NCBI GenBank assembly: GCA_910589265.1
Contig: CAJUTQ010000066.1
Location: 1-41,824 of the forward strand
Length of the DNA stretch: 41,824 nucleotides
Direction: 5' to 3'
Origin: an uncultured Lachnospiraceae bacterium
GTDB taxonomy: Bacteria; Bacillota; Clostridia; Lachnospirales; Lachnospiraceae
This document shows positions 1-8,425 of this stretch, one piece after another (position 1 is the first letter of the stretch; every line of letters begins with the position of its first letter). Position numbers and translations under genes: made by a program. The notes under the pieces were generated by a model. The model was not told the DNA's origin and ran no database searches. It was given only the letters and a program-made list of their open reading frames with translations.

Positions 1-1269
1 AACTCTTACTAATCCTACAATTCCAAAAGATGTTAAGTCAAATGTTACCATACCATCTTTTGCAGTACATTGGATGTATTCCATTTCATTTTTACCATTT
101 ACTTCATTGTAATGTACAGCATAAATTAAATCTGTAGGATTTACTCCAGCTACTTTCCAGTTAACTGTCATGGCCTCTCCACTTGGAACGAATCCTATAG
201 GAGGCTCAATTGTATTTACTGCCAGCATATTCCCTAAGTATCCAGGGAAAGTATTGGCTACGTAGAACATAGAAGCTAAAGTTGTATTTGCAATGGTTGT
301 AGCGTCTGCTCCAAGAGCCTTTAAGTTTCTTCCGCTAGCTAATGTAATAGAACCAACCTTTAATACAGATTGAATAGAATTATCGGGAGTTGCATTTGTG
401 AATGTGTATGTTATGTCTTCGTCACTACTGTTGTCACTGCCTCCCTGTGGAACATAGGCCAAAACAAATGGACTGAAGGAATCTGTAGTAATAGCTATTA
501 TTTCTGTAGTATTTCCACCTTTAATGTCCGATTCTCCAACTTGGACTACTGCTCCATCTGCATTAATATGAAATCCATAGAGCTTTCCAACATCAAAAGG
601 AATTTCTTCTCCTGTCTGAGAATTCACTCTCGTCATTCCCATTGCAAATTGTACCTTTCCCCCTGTCATTTTGACTACACTATCATCTCTCAAAGACCTT
701 GGAGTAACGTCTAAGCCTCGAAGGTTTCCAGAATAATTAACTAGTTCTTTGATGACTCCTCCATACTGATTCCCGTCTATTTCTATAGCAGCCAGATATA
801 CTTCTTTAGGCTTATGCCCTTCAAAAACACCCCCTTCAAGATTATACAATCCAGAATCCATTGCATTAGGCCTATCATTTGCAGAAGGAAGGTTTTCCTC
901 CTCTAAAATGCCTTCTTTTATAACCATTTTAGCTCTGGCACTAACTAAATTTCCACTAATGCTTGAACCACTGATTGTTCCTGAAAGCTCTCCAGTTGCT
1001 CCAATCACCGCTGTTCCTACTTTTGCTGCAGTAACTGTGAGTCTATGATCTCTCCCTGTGACTCTCACTCCGTCAACTGACCATTGAACTGAACCAGGAA
1101 CTAACTGCTCTCCCTCCTCCAACATAATCTCAAAAGTTTGCTTTGTTCCAATTTCAACTTCAACAGAAGCTGGACTAATAGAAAATGCAAATACACTTTT
1201 GGAAATCATGCTTAACGCCAAAGCACTCATCACTGCTCTTTTAAAAACTTTTTTAAAATTCACTTTCAT
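1..1269 (-). CDS. Secreted surface protein with Ig-like domain, partial (3' end outside window)
   Basis: The frame is open for 423 codons from an ATG at 1269 to the left edge, so the C-terminus is missing. AGGAG lies 8 bases before the ATG. Residues 1-28 are a clear signal peptide: a basic N-terminus, a hydrophobic stretch, and cleavage expected after SVFA. Residues about 30-110 look like a bacterial Ig-like (Big) domain: SISPASVEVEIGTKQTF, then a QWSVDG turn and an AKVGTAVIGAT strand. The rest is Gly/Thr/Asn-rich beta-type sequence, with an acidic DNSSDED linker near residue 270. I see no sortase motif or SLH domain in the visible part. It is likely a wall-associated or secreted adhesin-like protein; its function is unknown. 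It has its own promoter at 1381-1409 and sits downstream of the terminator that ends the neighbouring hydrolase gene. Confidence 0.8.
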   Translation of the reverse strand, partial: MKVNFKKVFKRAVMSALALSMISKSVFAFSISPASVEVEIGTKQTFEIMLEEGEQLVPGSVQWSVDGVRVTGRDHRLTVTAAKVGTAVIGATGELSGTISGSSISGNLVSARAKMVIKEGILEEENLPSANDRPNAMDSGLYNLEGGVFEGHKPKEVYLAAIEIDGNQYGGVIKELVNYSGNLRGLDVTPRSLRDDSVVKMTGGKVQFAMGMTRVNSQTGEEIPFDVGKLYGFHINADGAVVQVGESDIKGGNTTEIIAITTDSFSPFVLAYVPQGGSDNSSDEDITYTFTNATPDNSIQSVLKVGSITLASGRNLKALGADATTIANTTLASMFYVANTFPGYLGNMLAVNTIEPPIGFVPSGEAMTVNWKVAGVNPTDLIYAVHYNEVNGKNEMEYIQCTAKDGMVTFDLTSFGIVGLVRV

Positions 1270-1380
1270 ATTCTATCTCCTTTTCCATGCTATGAACACC
1301 TTTATCATGATTTTCATTAAAATAAAATCGACTTCTTTCATCCCTCCTACTATTAGTATTGTCATGGCCATTCTTTACCT

Positions 1381-1409
1381 TATATAGCATACAATCAAAT
1401 AGTTGTCAA
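1381..1409 (-). promoter_or_regulatory. Sigma-A promoter of the surface-protein gene
   Basis: On the minus strand TTGACA (1404-1409) and TATATA (1381-1386) are separated by 17 bases, with TGC directly before the -10 (extended -10). Transcription would start near 1374 and give a leader of about 105 bases before the ATG at 1269. Confidence 0.75.
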
Positions 1410-1467
1410 AAAGCTAATATTATAGTTTTATTCCTGTTTTTTGAAAATTCTCTTCCTAGTACAAAGA

Positions 1468-1494
1468 AAAATGGAGCCGTAATGGCTCCATTTT
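1468..1494 (-). terminator. Rho-independent terminator after the NlpC/P60 gene
   Basis: An 11-bp stem (AAAATGGAGCC class, arms 1468-1478 and 1484-1494) with a 5-base loop is followed on the minus strand by TTTTCTTT. It lies 127 bases past the hydrolase stop codon. It separates that gene from the surface-protein promoter at 1381-1409. Confidence 0.75.
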
Positions 1495-1620
1495 AGACTT
1501 CACAAATTGTAAACTCAGATGATAGCAGGAAATTAAACTACAATCAGCATTTTATTCTTTCCTTGTTATTTTTTTCTCCAATGAGTGTATCCTACTTTTA
1601 CCTGGAAAAGAAAATTTCTC

Positions 1621-3144
1621 CTAGAATATTCTTCTTACACACACAACAGGTTTATATGCAGCATTTGAAATTTTAATTCCTGAAGAAGGCGTACTGGCAT
1701 GGACAATTTGTCCATTCCCTATGTATAATCCCACATGACCTGAATAACAGACCAAATCTCCTGGCTGTGCATTAGCCAATCCTCCTACATCATACCCTAC
1801 TGCTCTCTGTCCACCTGAAGAATGAGGCAGAGAAATACCAAAATTTCTATATACGCTCATAGTAAACCCTGAACAATCCGTACCATTTGTCAGGCTGCTT
1901 CCCCCATATACATATGGATTTCCTACAAACTGGGTTGCAAAATTTGCAACATTGGCTCCCATTCCACTTCCTGTAACCATTTGGGCTGATGGAGCTTCTT
2001 CCTTCTTAGGGGGTTCTGCCACTGGAGCTTGGACAACATGAGATTCTTCTATTCCATCTGCTATATTCTCCGAAACAGTATTCTCCTCTTCCTGCCTTTG
2101 CTCTTCTTCTCGTTCCCTTCGTTCTCTTTCTGCCTGCTCAGCTGCCTCTAAAGCTTTTTGTCTCTCTTCCTCTTCTTTAGCAAGTCTTACTTCTTCTGCC
2201 TCCTTTGACTCTGCTCTTACAAATTCTGTAGATACATGAACATAATCTGTAGATACATATCCTTCTCCTTCTTCGATGGAAACCTTTACCCATCCTTCCT
2301 GCTCTTCTGAAACAGTCAGTACATCCCCTTCTGGCACAAGGCCTAATACAGATGCCTCTGTGTCAGGAGACTGCCTTACTTTCAATGTCGTTGTATTTAC
2401 AACTGCTATACGATTTCCTACTTCTTTAGCAAGTTCTACCGCTGCTTCTCCTGTGACGACAAATTCCGCCTTAACATAGCCAGTTACATCTCCTGAAGTA
2501 ATCTGATACCAATCTCCTTCTTTTTTCACTAATTCTCCAGCAGAATGATTATATAGCTTACCAACTACTTCTCCTTCCTCACTGGCGCTTCCTCTTACAT
2601 TTACATAGTTACTTACCTGAGCAATGACAAGTCCCCCCACATCCTCTTCTTGTGCCTCTTCTATAGGTTCCTCTACCTCCTCTGCTGCCTCTTCTTGCAC
2701 TTGTTCTAATTGCTCTTCTTGTTCTACTTCACTGTCATTCTCTGTCCCTATGACTTTTTGTTCTCCTGCTGCTGGAAGGCCTGTCTTTTTCTCTTCTATC
2801 TCCCTATCCTTATTTTGATTCTCATCCTCTTTTTTATCTTCTTTCTTGGCAATGCTTACTTCTTCCTTTTTTGCTTCTGATACAGCACTAGAAGCCCCTG
2901 CGCTGACAAGGACTTTTTTCTTTGTCTGAGATAGGCTTGTCGTTTTGCTATTCCCAGAACTGCTTGTCCCCTTTGTGTTTTTATTTGCCGTATTGCCATC
3001 TCTGCTTCCATTCAATACGGACGCGCTGCCTGCTACAGGCAGTGCTCCTGAAAGTGAGTAAACGTCTACAGTCATGAATGGATTTGCAAGCAATATACAC
3101 CCCATCAGACAGCATACTGTCACTTTCAATACTCCCTTCCTCAT
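1621..3144 (-). CDS. Secreted SH3b/NlpC-P60 peptidoglycan hydrolase
   Basis: A probable cell-wall endopeptidase that cuts stem peptides. With the start at 3144 it has 507 residues. A signal peptide covers about residues 1-30. A low-complexity Ser/Thr and Glu/Lys-rich linker follows to about 170. Two bacterial SH3 domains come next (about 172-232 and 245-305), then a charged Glu/Arg coiled-coil-like stretch (about 308-355) and a C-terminal NlpC/P60 domain (about 395-507). The catalytic triad is visible: Cys424 in DCSGF, His470 in SGHVGLYIGNG and His482 in VHAS. A first ATG at 3150 directly abuts the GGAGG box, leaving no spacing, whereas the ATG at 3144 lies six bases away and is the better start. 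The gene is monocistronic, between its own promoter and a terminator. Similar secreted enzymes often take part in daughter-cell separation; that role is inferred. Confidence 0.92.
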   Translation of the reverse strand: MRKGVLKVTVCCLMGCILLANPFMTVDVYSLSGALPVAGSASVLNGSRDGNTANKNTKGTSSSGNSKTTSLSQTKKKVLVSAGASSAVSEAKKEEVSIAKKEDKKEDENQNKDREIEEKKTGLPAAGEQKVIGTENDSEVEQEEQLEQVQEEAAEEVEEPIEEAQEEDVGGLVIAQVSNYVNVRGSASEEGEVVGKLYNHSAGELVKKEGDWYQITSGDVTGYVKAEFVVTGEAAVELAKEVGNRIAVVNTTTLKVRQSPDTEASVLGLVPEGDVLTVSEEQEGWVKVSIEEGEGYVSTDYVHVSTEFVRAESKEAEEVRLAKEEEERQKALEAAEQAERERREREEEQRQEEENTVSENIADGIEESHVVQAPVAEPPKKEEAPSAQMVTGSGMGANVANFATQFVGNPYVYGGSSLTNGTDCSGFTMSVYRNFGISLPHSSGGQRAVGYDVGGLANAQPGDLVCYSGHVGLYIGNGQIVHASTPSSGIKISNAAYKPVVCVRRIF

Positions 3145-3215
3145 GTGCATCCTCCAATGTATTTTTCATTACTATTATCTTACAATTGTTACAATTTTAT
3201 TACATGTTGTTCATA

Positions 3216-3244
3216 AATATAACATTAAAAGCAGTCTCTGTCAA
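3216..3244 (-). promoter_or_regulatory. Sigma-A promoter of the NlpC/P60 gene
   Basis: Minus strand TTGACA (3239-3244), 17-base spacer, TATATT (3216-3221) with TGT before it. A second TTGACA sits seven bases further upstream (3246-3251). The leader is about 60 bases, too short for a ydaO-type c-di-AMP riboswitch. Confidence 0.75.
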
Positions 3245-3348
3245 CTGTCAAAACCTATTCTTTTTACATAAAAGTCCCAATTTCCCCTTTTTTTATAAGA
3301 TTAACTAGTAATGCCCTTCCATTCTACTCCATTTTCTATCCAAGACCT

Positions 3349-4275
3349 TCAAAAATTAGGATGCTTCATTAAATATTCTGAAATTGCCGTCACTGCATTG
3401 GCCCCATCTGATACAGCCGTAACAATTTGGCGAAGAAGCTTTGTCCTTACGTCTCCCGCCACATAAATTCCAGGAACATTTGTTGCTCCGTCCTCTCCCG
3501 CCACGATATACCCTGCCTGGTCTGTTTCTACCAAGGAAGCGTACATCTGAGAATTGGGAATTATCCCTACAGCTATAAAAACCCCATCTACTTGTAAAGT
3601 CTTCTTCTCCTTTGTTTTTACATTTTCAACAACTAGCTCCTTAACCTTCTCAGAACCTACAATTTCTTCCACCGTAGAGTCCCACAACATTTCTACATTA
3701 TCTAATGCCAGCATGACATCTTGTAAACTCTTTGCTGCCCGAAGCTCATCCCTTCTATGAATGACGTAAACCTTTTTGCATACCCTTGCCAAAAAAACTG
3801 CGTCCTCAACTGCAACATCTCCTCCACCTACAACTGCTGTTATTTTATCTCTAAAAAAAGCTCCATCACAAGTTGCACAATAGGACACTCCCTTTCCTGA
3901 AAGCTCTTCCTCACCTGGAACATTTAGCTTTCTGTGACTCGCCCCGCTGGCTATAATGATTGCCTTTGTCTTATATTCATTTTTATTTGTAACTACCTTC
4001 TTTATATCCCCCTTCACATCAAGGGAGACTACATCCTCCTCAGCAAAGCGCACTCCTAAAGTGTCTGCATGTTCTCGAAATTTCATTCCCATGTCAAAGC
4101 CGCTGCTTCCTTGCATTCCAGGATAATTATCAACCTCATACGTGTTTAAAACCTGTCCCCCACTCATAAAGTGTTTTTCCAATACCAAAGCATTGAGACC
4201 TGCCCTTTTACTATAAATTCCTGCTGTCAGCCCAGCAGGTCCTGATCCAATTATTATTAAATCATAAATTTCCAT
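3349..4275 (-). CDS. trxB: Thioredoxin reductase (NADPH)
   Basis: A cytoplasmic flavoenzyme that reduces thioredoxin with NADPH. With the start at 4275 it has 308 residues, the normal family length. Visible motifs are FAD-binding GSGPAG (10-15), redox-active CATC (133-136), the NADPH fold GGGDVA (150-155), the 2'-phosphate-binding HRRDELR (173-179) and the C-terminal FAD motif AGDV (273-276). The frame continues upstream to a TTG at 4347, but that start has no ribosome site; GGAGG lies 11 bases before the ATG at 4275. No thioredoxin gene is in the window. The gene is divergent from the SDR gene at 4483, with about 200 bases of shared upstream DNA. I saw no convincing -35/-10 pair on its side. 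Confidence 0.95.
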   Translation of the reverse strand: MEIYDLIIIGSGPAGLTAGIYSKRAGLNALVLEKHFMSGGQVLNTYEVDNYPGMQGSSGFDMGMKFREHADTLGVRFAEEDVVSLDVKGDIKKVVTNKNEYKTKAIIIASGASHRKLNVPGEEELSGKGVSYCATCDGAFFRDKITAVVGGGDVAVEDAVFLARVCKKVYVIHRRDELRAAKSLQDVMLALDNVEMLWDSTVEEIVGSEKVKELVVENVKTKEKKTLQVDGVFIAVGIIPNSQMYASLVETDQAGYIVAGEDGATNVPGIYVAGDVRTKLLRQIVTAVSDGANAVTAISEYLMKHPNF

Positions 4276-4443
4276 CGTTCTATTTTCCTCCATATTCTGC
4301 TCATCCTCAAATAAGGCAAAAATTTCGAGAAGAGCAATTCTATTCAAATTTTCTTTATTTACATGTTATTTTAGAAAAAATAGTGTATTTCTTATAAAAA
4401 TCTGTTATTCTATTACGAACAGCTCAAAAAGTATTTACGTCTT

Positions 4444-4449
4444 TATAAT
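4444..4449 (+). promoter_or_regulatory. Candidate -10 box of the SDR gene
   Basis: A perfect TATAAT lies 33 bases before the ATG. The expected -35 position (4421-4426, AGCTCA) is poor, so the call rests on the -10 alone. Confidence 0.4.
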
Positions 4450-4482
4450 AGACAGAACAGCTGCTGAAAGGAGACTACCTAA

Positions 4483-5205
4483 ATGATAGGAAAAACAGTT
4501 CTTATTACTGGCGCTTCCAGGGGAATTGGAGCTGCCATTGCAGAGGCTTTTGCCTGTGAGGGTTACTCTCTCATTATTACTTGTAAAGAACAAGAAAATC
4601 TTCTCTTCTCTCTACAAAAAAAACTTCAAACCCTTTATTCTATCCCATGTACAGCTTTTGTTGGAGACATGGGCGACTTTGAAACAGTGAGAAAATTGTT
4701 CTCTTCTATAAGCTCCTTGGATATTGTTATTAATAATGCGGGGATCTCCTATGCTGGCCTCCTCCATGAAATGGAACCAGATGAATGGGATCATATTCTT
4801 CGCACAAATCTTACGTCTGTATTTTACTGTTGTAAATTTGCTATACCCTTTATGCTCAAAAAGCATTCAGGAAAAATTGTTCAAATTTCCTCTGTTTGGG
4901 GAACCCATGGTGCCTCCATGGAAGCTGCCTACTCTGCCTCTAAAGGAGGGCTTCACAGTCTTACAAAAGCCTTGGCGAAAGAATTAGCCCCAAGCAACAT
5001 CCAGGTAAATGCTATCGCCTGCGGTCTCATTGATACCCATATGAACGCTTGCTATAGTAAAGAAGAGCTGAATGATCTCATTTCTCAAATTCCAGCGAAC
5101 CGTATGGGAAAACCATCTGATGTTGCTCATCTAACCCTCTCCCTTGCGTCTGCTACCAATTACCTCACTGGACAAATTATCACATTAGATGGAGGCTGGA
5201 TGTAA
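4483..5205 (+). CDS. ymfI: Short-chain dehydrogenase/reductase, YmfI/FabG-like
   Basis: A classical SDR of 240 residues. Visible are the cofactor motif TGASRGIG (9-16), NNAG (84-87), and a catalytic Asn109-Ser137-Tyr150-Lys154 tetrad (YSASK). The stretch VWGTHGAS before the active Tyr, with the ALAKELAPSNIQVN run and the IDTHMN segment, resembles Bacillus YmfI more than housekeeping FabG. YmfI reduces the 5-aminopentanone intermediate on elongation factor P to 5-aminopentanol. FabG-type 3-oxoacyl-ACP reductase is the alternative; no fatty-acid genes are nearby and no efp gene is in the window. The usual NAIAPG reads NAIACG here. AGGAG precedes the ATG. It converges with telA, the two stop codons being three bases apart. 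Confidence 0.75.
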   Translation: MIGKTVLITGASRGIGAAIAEAFACEGYSLIITCKEQENLLFSLQKKLQTLYSIPCTAFVGDMGDFETVRKLFSSISSLDIVINNAGISYAGLLHEMEPDEWDHILRTNLTSVFYCCKFAIPFMLKKHSGKIVQISSVWGTHGASMEAAYSASKGGLHSLTKALAKELAPSNIQVNAIACGLIDTHMNACYSKEELNDLISQIPANRMGKPSDVAHLTLSLASATNYLTGQIITLDGGWM

Positions 5206-5208
5206 TCT

Positions 5209-6363
5209 TTATCCCTTGGAAATATCTAATAACTTCTGTTTTAACTCTCCTTCTATGCGTCCTAGCTCCATCTCAGCATTTCTCCTCTTCTCCCTTCCCT
5301 CTGTTTGAATTTTTAGTACTTCATCCAAGGTGGAAATCAAAGACTCATTGGTCATTTTCAATGTCTCTATATCGACAACTCCTCTCTCCGATTCTTTAGC
5401 GCTTTCAATGGTGGCCACTTTTAATATCTGGGCATTTTTCTTAAGGAGCTCATTGGTCATATCTGTCACTTCCCTTTGAGCTCTGGCTGCCTGCTGGGAG
5501 TGGGTAATCCCAATAGCCAGCACCATTTGACTTTTCCATAGGGGAATTGTATTGACAACCGTTGTCTGGATCTTTTCCGACATCATTGTATCATTGCTTT
5601 GAATCATCCGAATTTGAGGGGCCATCTGCAAAGAGATCATACGGGTTAATTCCAAGTCATGTATCTTTTTTTCAAATCGATTACAGAGAGAAGCCATATC
5701 GTTAGCTGCCTGGGCATCTTCAGGCAAGGTCGTTTCCTGGGCCTTCTTCAAAAGGGCTGGAAGCTCTTTTTCCCTTGTCTTTTTTAACTTCTTCTTTCCT
5801 GCAATGACATACATGGACAATTCCTTAAAATAAGCTGTATTTAATTCATACATCTTATCCAACATGGCAATGTCTTTCATGAGCTGAATTTGATGATTTT
5901 CCAAAACTTTACATATTTTGTTGACATTGATTTCCGCCTTGTCATACCGGGCTTTCATTGCTCCCAGCTTGTTAGAGTTTCTTTTGAAAAATCCAAGAAT
6001 GCCCTTTTCTTCTTCATCTGTGTCAAAATTCTTTAATTCTGTGACAACATCTGTAAGCATTTCCCCTATTTCCCCTAAATCCTTTGTCCTTACGTTTCCA
6101 AGGGCTGTTTCTGAAAAATCTGCAATTTTCTTCTGGGCTCCAGCTCCATATTTTAAAATCATATTGGAATTAGAAAGATCAATTTTCTCAGCAAAGTCCT
6201 CTACCATCTTTTCCTCTTCAGGTGTGAGAACAACTTCCTGTACTTCCAGCAAGGAATCTTCTTTTCCTTTTTTCACTTCCTTTTTCGTTTCTTCCATAAA
6301 AGGTTCCAATGTTAGCACAGGAGTCCCTTCCATTTCGAGTATGTTTTCATTCCCTTCCCTCAT
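5209..6363 (-). CDS. telA: TelA/YaaN-family toxic-anion resistance protein
   Basis: 384 residues, soluble and largely alpha-helical, with an acidic N-terminal 50 residues and no membrane segment. Recognisable family features are the IDLSNSNMILKYGAGAQKKIADFS opening (split here: residues about 60-83), the LGFFKR segment near 123, and a long helical core with IWK/LWKSQMVLAIG near 275. The family is named from tellurite resistance on plasmids, but chromosomal copies are widespread and their biochemical role is unclear. It starts two bases after the xpaC stop codon, so the two genes are co-transcribed from the promoter at 7637-7665. The same pair and order occurs in Bacillus subtilis (xpaC-yaaN). 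I would not predict tellurite resistance from this alone. Confidence 0.88.
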   Translation of the reverse strand: MREGNENILEMEGTPVLTLEPFMEETKKEVKKGKEDSLLEVQEVVLTPEEEKMVEDFAEKIDLSNSNMILKYGAGAQKKIADFSETALGNVRTKDLGEIGEMLTDVVTELKNFDTDEEEKGILGFFKRNSNKLGAMKARYDKAEINVNKICKVLENHQIQLMKDIAMLDKMYELNTAYFKELSMYVIAGKKKLKKTREKELPALLKKAQETTLPEDAQAANDMASLCNRFEKKIHDLELTRMISLQMAPQIRMIQSNDTMMSEKIQTTVVNTIPLWKSQMVLAIGITHSQQAARAQREVTDMTNELLKKNAQILKVATIESAKESERGVVDIETLKMTNESLISTLDEVLKIQTEGREKRRNAEMELGRIEGELKQKLLDISKG

Positions 6364-6365
6364 TG

Positions 6366-7550
6366 TTACATCCTCCTATCCCCTGCATTTTTCTTAAAAT
6401 CACTTCCTGTAAGTCCCTCTTTTTCCAGCATGGCCTGGAGGACAGAGGCATCTGTCGTTACATCAAAGGCTGTATCCTGATATAAGTCGTCTAATAAAGT
6501 CTCAAATGCATCATTGATGGTGTCTAACGTTTTCTCAATCTCTTCTTTTGCCGTTTTAATATTCTCTCCTTGAATTTCTACTTGATCAAAATCCTTATAT
6601 GCATCTACTAATTTTACAGTTGTAGGCAAATAATATTCCATAAACTTCTGCATCTCATCTATCTGTTCTGGATGTTGTTCTATTGTTTCAAAAATCTCAC
6701 CAATAACCTTTTCCAAACGGACAAGTTTTGCTGATATTACTTCTCCCCTTATTTCCCAATTTGCCTTTTTTAATGCCTGTAAATATTTCTGTCCTTCCAT
6801 TAATACTTGGTCCAGCTCTTCTCCACTTCTATCTATATATAAGCTTTCCCTTTCCAGCTTCTTCCTTTCCTCCATAGCCTCCTTTGTTTCCAAATACTGC
6901 TGATACATATCCTCACCAAACATAAGACATGTTTCTTCTTCATCTATGTGTGCATCTGGCAGCATTCCTATTTGTATCATCTTCCTCAGCTCCTTTATGA
7001 CAAACTTCCTAGGCTTCCCTGAATGTTTTGCCAGTTCTTCCAAACTGCAATACATTTTCTTCTCCGCCTTTTTCACATAGAGGCGGAGTCTTCGAAGTCT
7101 TCCCCTTATGGCAGTCCCTACTCCCAACATCATACAAAAGCCTCCAAAGCAGGCCGCAATAATACCTATAGCTACACTTGCCACAGCAAAATGTATGTTG
7201 ACTGACAATATAATAAAAAGTAATAAGAATAATATGGCGGCGGATACACCCATTCCAATACTTCCAAAAACTGTATAAAGAATTCCTGAAATCCTTCCCT
7301 TCCAAATGACCTTCAAACCCTTTTTTTCTTTTATAACAGGAACTTGTCCTTCTCCCCCTTTTTTTGGGGCTTCCTTATAGGCTTTTGAAGAATCATTATA
7401 TTGATGAATATGTCTTTTCGCCTCATCTAAAGCTCCATACACAGTATCGGATATATTTCGGTTGAGCTGTCCAAAATTCATTGAATCAATTGCTTCCTGT
7501 ACAGTATCTTTGATTTGTTCCCCTATGTTTGAATAATTTTTTCTATCCAT
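6366..7550 (-). CDS. xpaC: XpaC-family membrane protein
   Basis: 394 residues. The N-terminal 85 residues are hydrophilic. Two membrane helices at about 91-116 and 121-145 form a hairpin, followed by a small winged-helix-like segment (about 165-200: LEELAKHSGKPRKFVIKELRKM, in part) and a long helical C-terminus. This layout fits the family called 5-bromo-4-chloroindolyl phosphate hydrolysis protein (XpaC). The name reflects a reporter phenotype, not a proven enzyme activity, and I see no phosphatase motif. It is the first gene of the xpaC-telA operon. The ATG at 7550 follows GGAAAGG at 11 bases. The pairing with telA suggests the two proteins act together at the envelope, which is inference. 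Confidence 0.85.
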   Translation of the reverse strand: MDRKNYSNIGEQIKDTVQEAIDSMNFGQLNRNISDTVYGALDEAKRHIHQYNDSSKAYKEAPKKGGEGQVPVIKEKKGLKVIWKGRISGILYTVFGSIGMGVSAAILFLLLFIILSVNIHFAVASVAIGIIAACFGGFCMMLGVGTAIRGRLRRLRLYVKKAEKKMYCSLEELAKHSGKPRKFVIKELRKMIQIGMLPDAHIDEEETCLMFGEDMYQQYLETKEAMEERKKLERESLYIDRSGEELDQVLMEGQKYLQALKKANWEIRGEVISAKLVRLEKVIGEIFETIEQHPEQIDEMQKFMEYYLPTTVKLVDAYKDFDQVEIQGENIKTAKEEIEKTLDTINDAFETLLDDLYQDTAFDVTTDASVLQAMLEKEGLTGSDFKKNAGDRRM

Positions 7551-7636
7551 GTCATCAAGAACCTTTCCTTACATTAACGATTCATTGAGTTGCTCTATTA
7601 TTGACAAAATAAGTTTTGCCCTCAATATTTACCTTT

Positions 7637-7665
7637 ATCATATCACGATTTTTTTCACATTACAA
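7637..7665 (-). promoter_or_regulatory. Sigma-A promoter of xpaC-telA
   Basis: Minus strand TTGTAA (7660-7665), 17-base spacer, TATGAT (7637-7642), with TGA before the -10. The ten bases GTGATATGAT recur exactly in the uvrB promoter. The leader is about 80 bases. Confidence 0.7.
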
Positions 7666-7674
7666 TTCATCTTC

Positions 7675-8412
7675 TTATTCCTTTATTGTATATAAATAGC
7701 TATGGCCTGTCCTTCCCCTTCTCTCAACAATATTTAAACTGTTTAAAATATTTAAAGCTGTCTGAGCTATGGAGATGGAAACACAAGCTTTTTTTGCATA
7801 ATCCAAAGATGTAAAGGGCTCTTTAAGCCCCCTTGGAACAAGCTGTATAAAGTCTTCCTTCTTTTTTATGGATACTTCCTCCACCATTGCCAAGGGAACC
7901 CTTTCATAACGGCTCGAACCTTTTTTCCTATCTTTTCCAAAACCATTTAGAAGACGAAATTCTTCCATATCTAGAAGTACAATTTTCAAATGAAGGTTAG
8001 GGCTATATAAATATTGTTTAATTTTATAGAATTCAAAAAAAGCTTCATATATATTTCCTCGTTTTGGGGATTTTCTTTTGGGGGATAAAGAGCCAGTCTC
8101 TTCATCTATCCAAATGAGCCATTTTTCATGGGGCATGGGATATACAATGGTAACTGGGCAAAGAGGGAGAAACTTCTTTAGCTTCTCCCTCATTTTATTA
8201 AAGCTTCTTGTCTGAATCTCAATAATTTCCTTCCCTGTATAAATATCAGCTACATAATTCTCAATGGAAACTTCATGCATTTTCTCATCTGGAGCATAAT
8301 AATGTTTTAAAATAGCATGAATATTTTTTTCCCTTAGTGTTCCTATTCCTTGTCTCCTTCTATCCTTTCCAATAATTTTCTCCTTTGCCTGCTCAAAACG
8401 ATGTTGATCCAT
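7675..8412 (-). CDS. Uncharacterised protein with possible PD-(D/E)XK-like core and winged-helix tail
   Basis: 245 residues from the ATG at 8412, which has AAAGGAAG just upstream and lies 13 bases after the GreA stop. An earlier pair of ATGs at 8452-8457 would overlap greA and has no ribosome site. I do not recognise a named function. The segment around residues 48-70 reads YVADIY...EIIEIQTRSF: an Asp (56) on one strand and Glu-x-Gln (65-67) on the next, with Glu28 in an upstream helix. This resembles the core of PD-(D/E)XK-fold proteins such as CoiA-like ones, but without the canonical Lys. Residues about 195-245 look like a winged helix (SLDYAKKACVSISIAQTALN, then an RRGRTGHSYLY wing). It is the last gene of the epimerase-Gre operon. 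Confidence 0.7.
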   Translation of the reverse strand: MDQHRFEQAKEKIIGKDRRRQGIGTLREKNIHAILKHYYAPDEKMHEVSIENYVADIYTGKEIIEIQTRSFNKMREKLKKFLPLCPVTIVYPMPHEKWLIWIDEETGSLSPKRKSPKRGNIYEAFFEFYKIKQYLYSPNLHLKIVLLDMEEFRLLNGFGKDRKKGSSRYERVPLAMVEEVSIKKKEDFIQLVPRGLKEPFTSLDYAKKACVSISIAQTALNILNSLNIVERRGRTGHSYLYTIKE

Positions 8413-8425
8413 TTTCTTCCTTTCT

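Noticed and set aside
1273..1341. A 22-codon frame ending just before the surface-protein ATG, with AGGAGGG upstream
   Set aside because: The ribosome site touches the ATG with only one base between, too close for normal initiation. The peptide is featureless.
3145..3300. ydaO-type c-di-AMP riboswitch before the NlpC/P60 gene
   Set aside because: Such switches often precede wall hydrolases, but the good promoter at 3216-3244 leaves only about 60 bases of leader.
5209..7550. xpaC-telA as a tellurite-resistance island
   Set aside because: The pair is a common chromosomal operon in Firmicutes, without the ter genes that mark true resistance loci.
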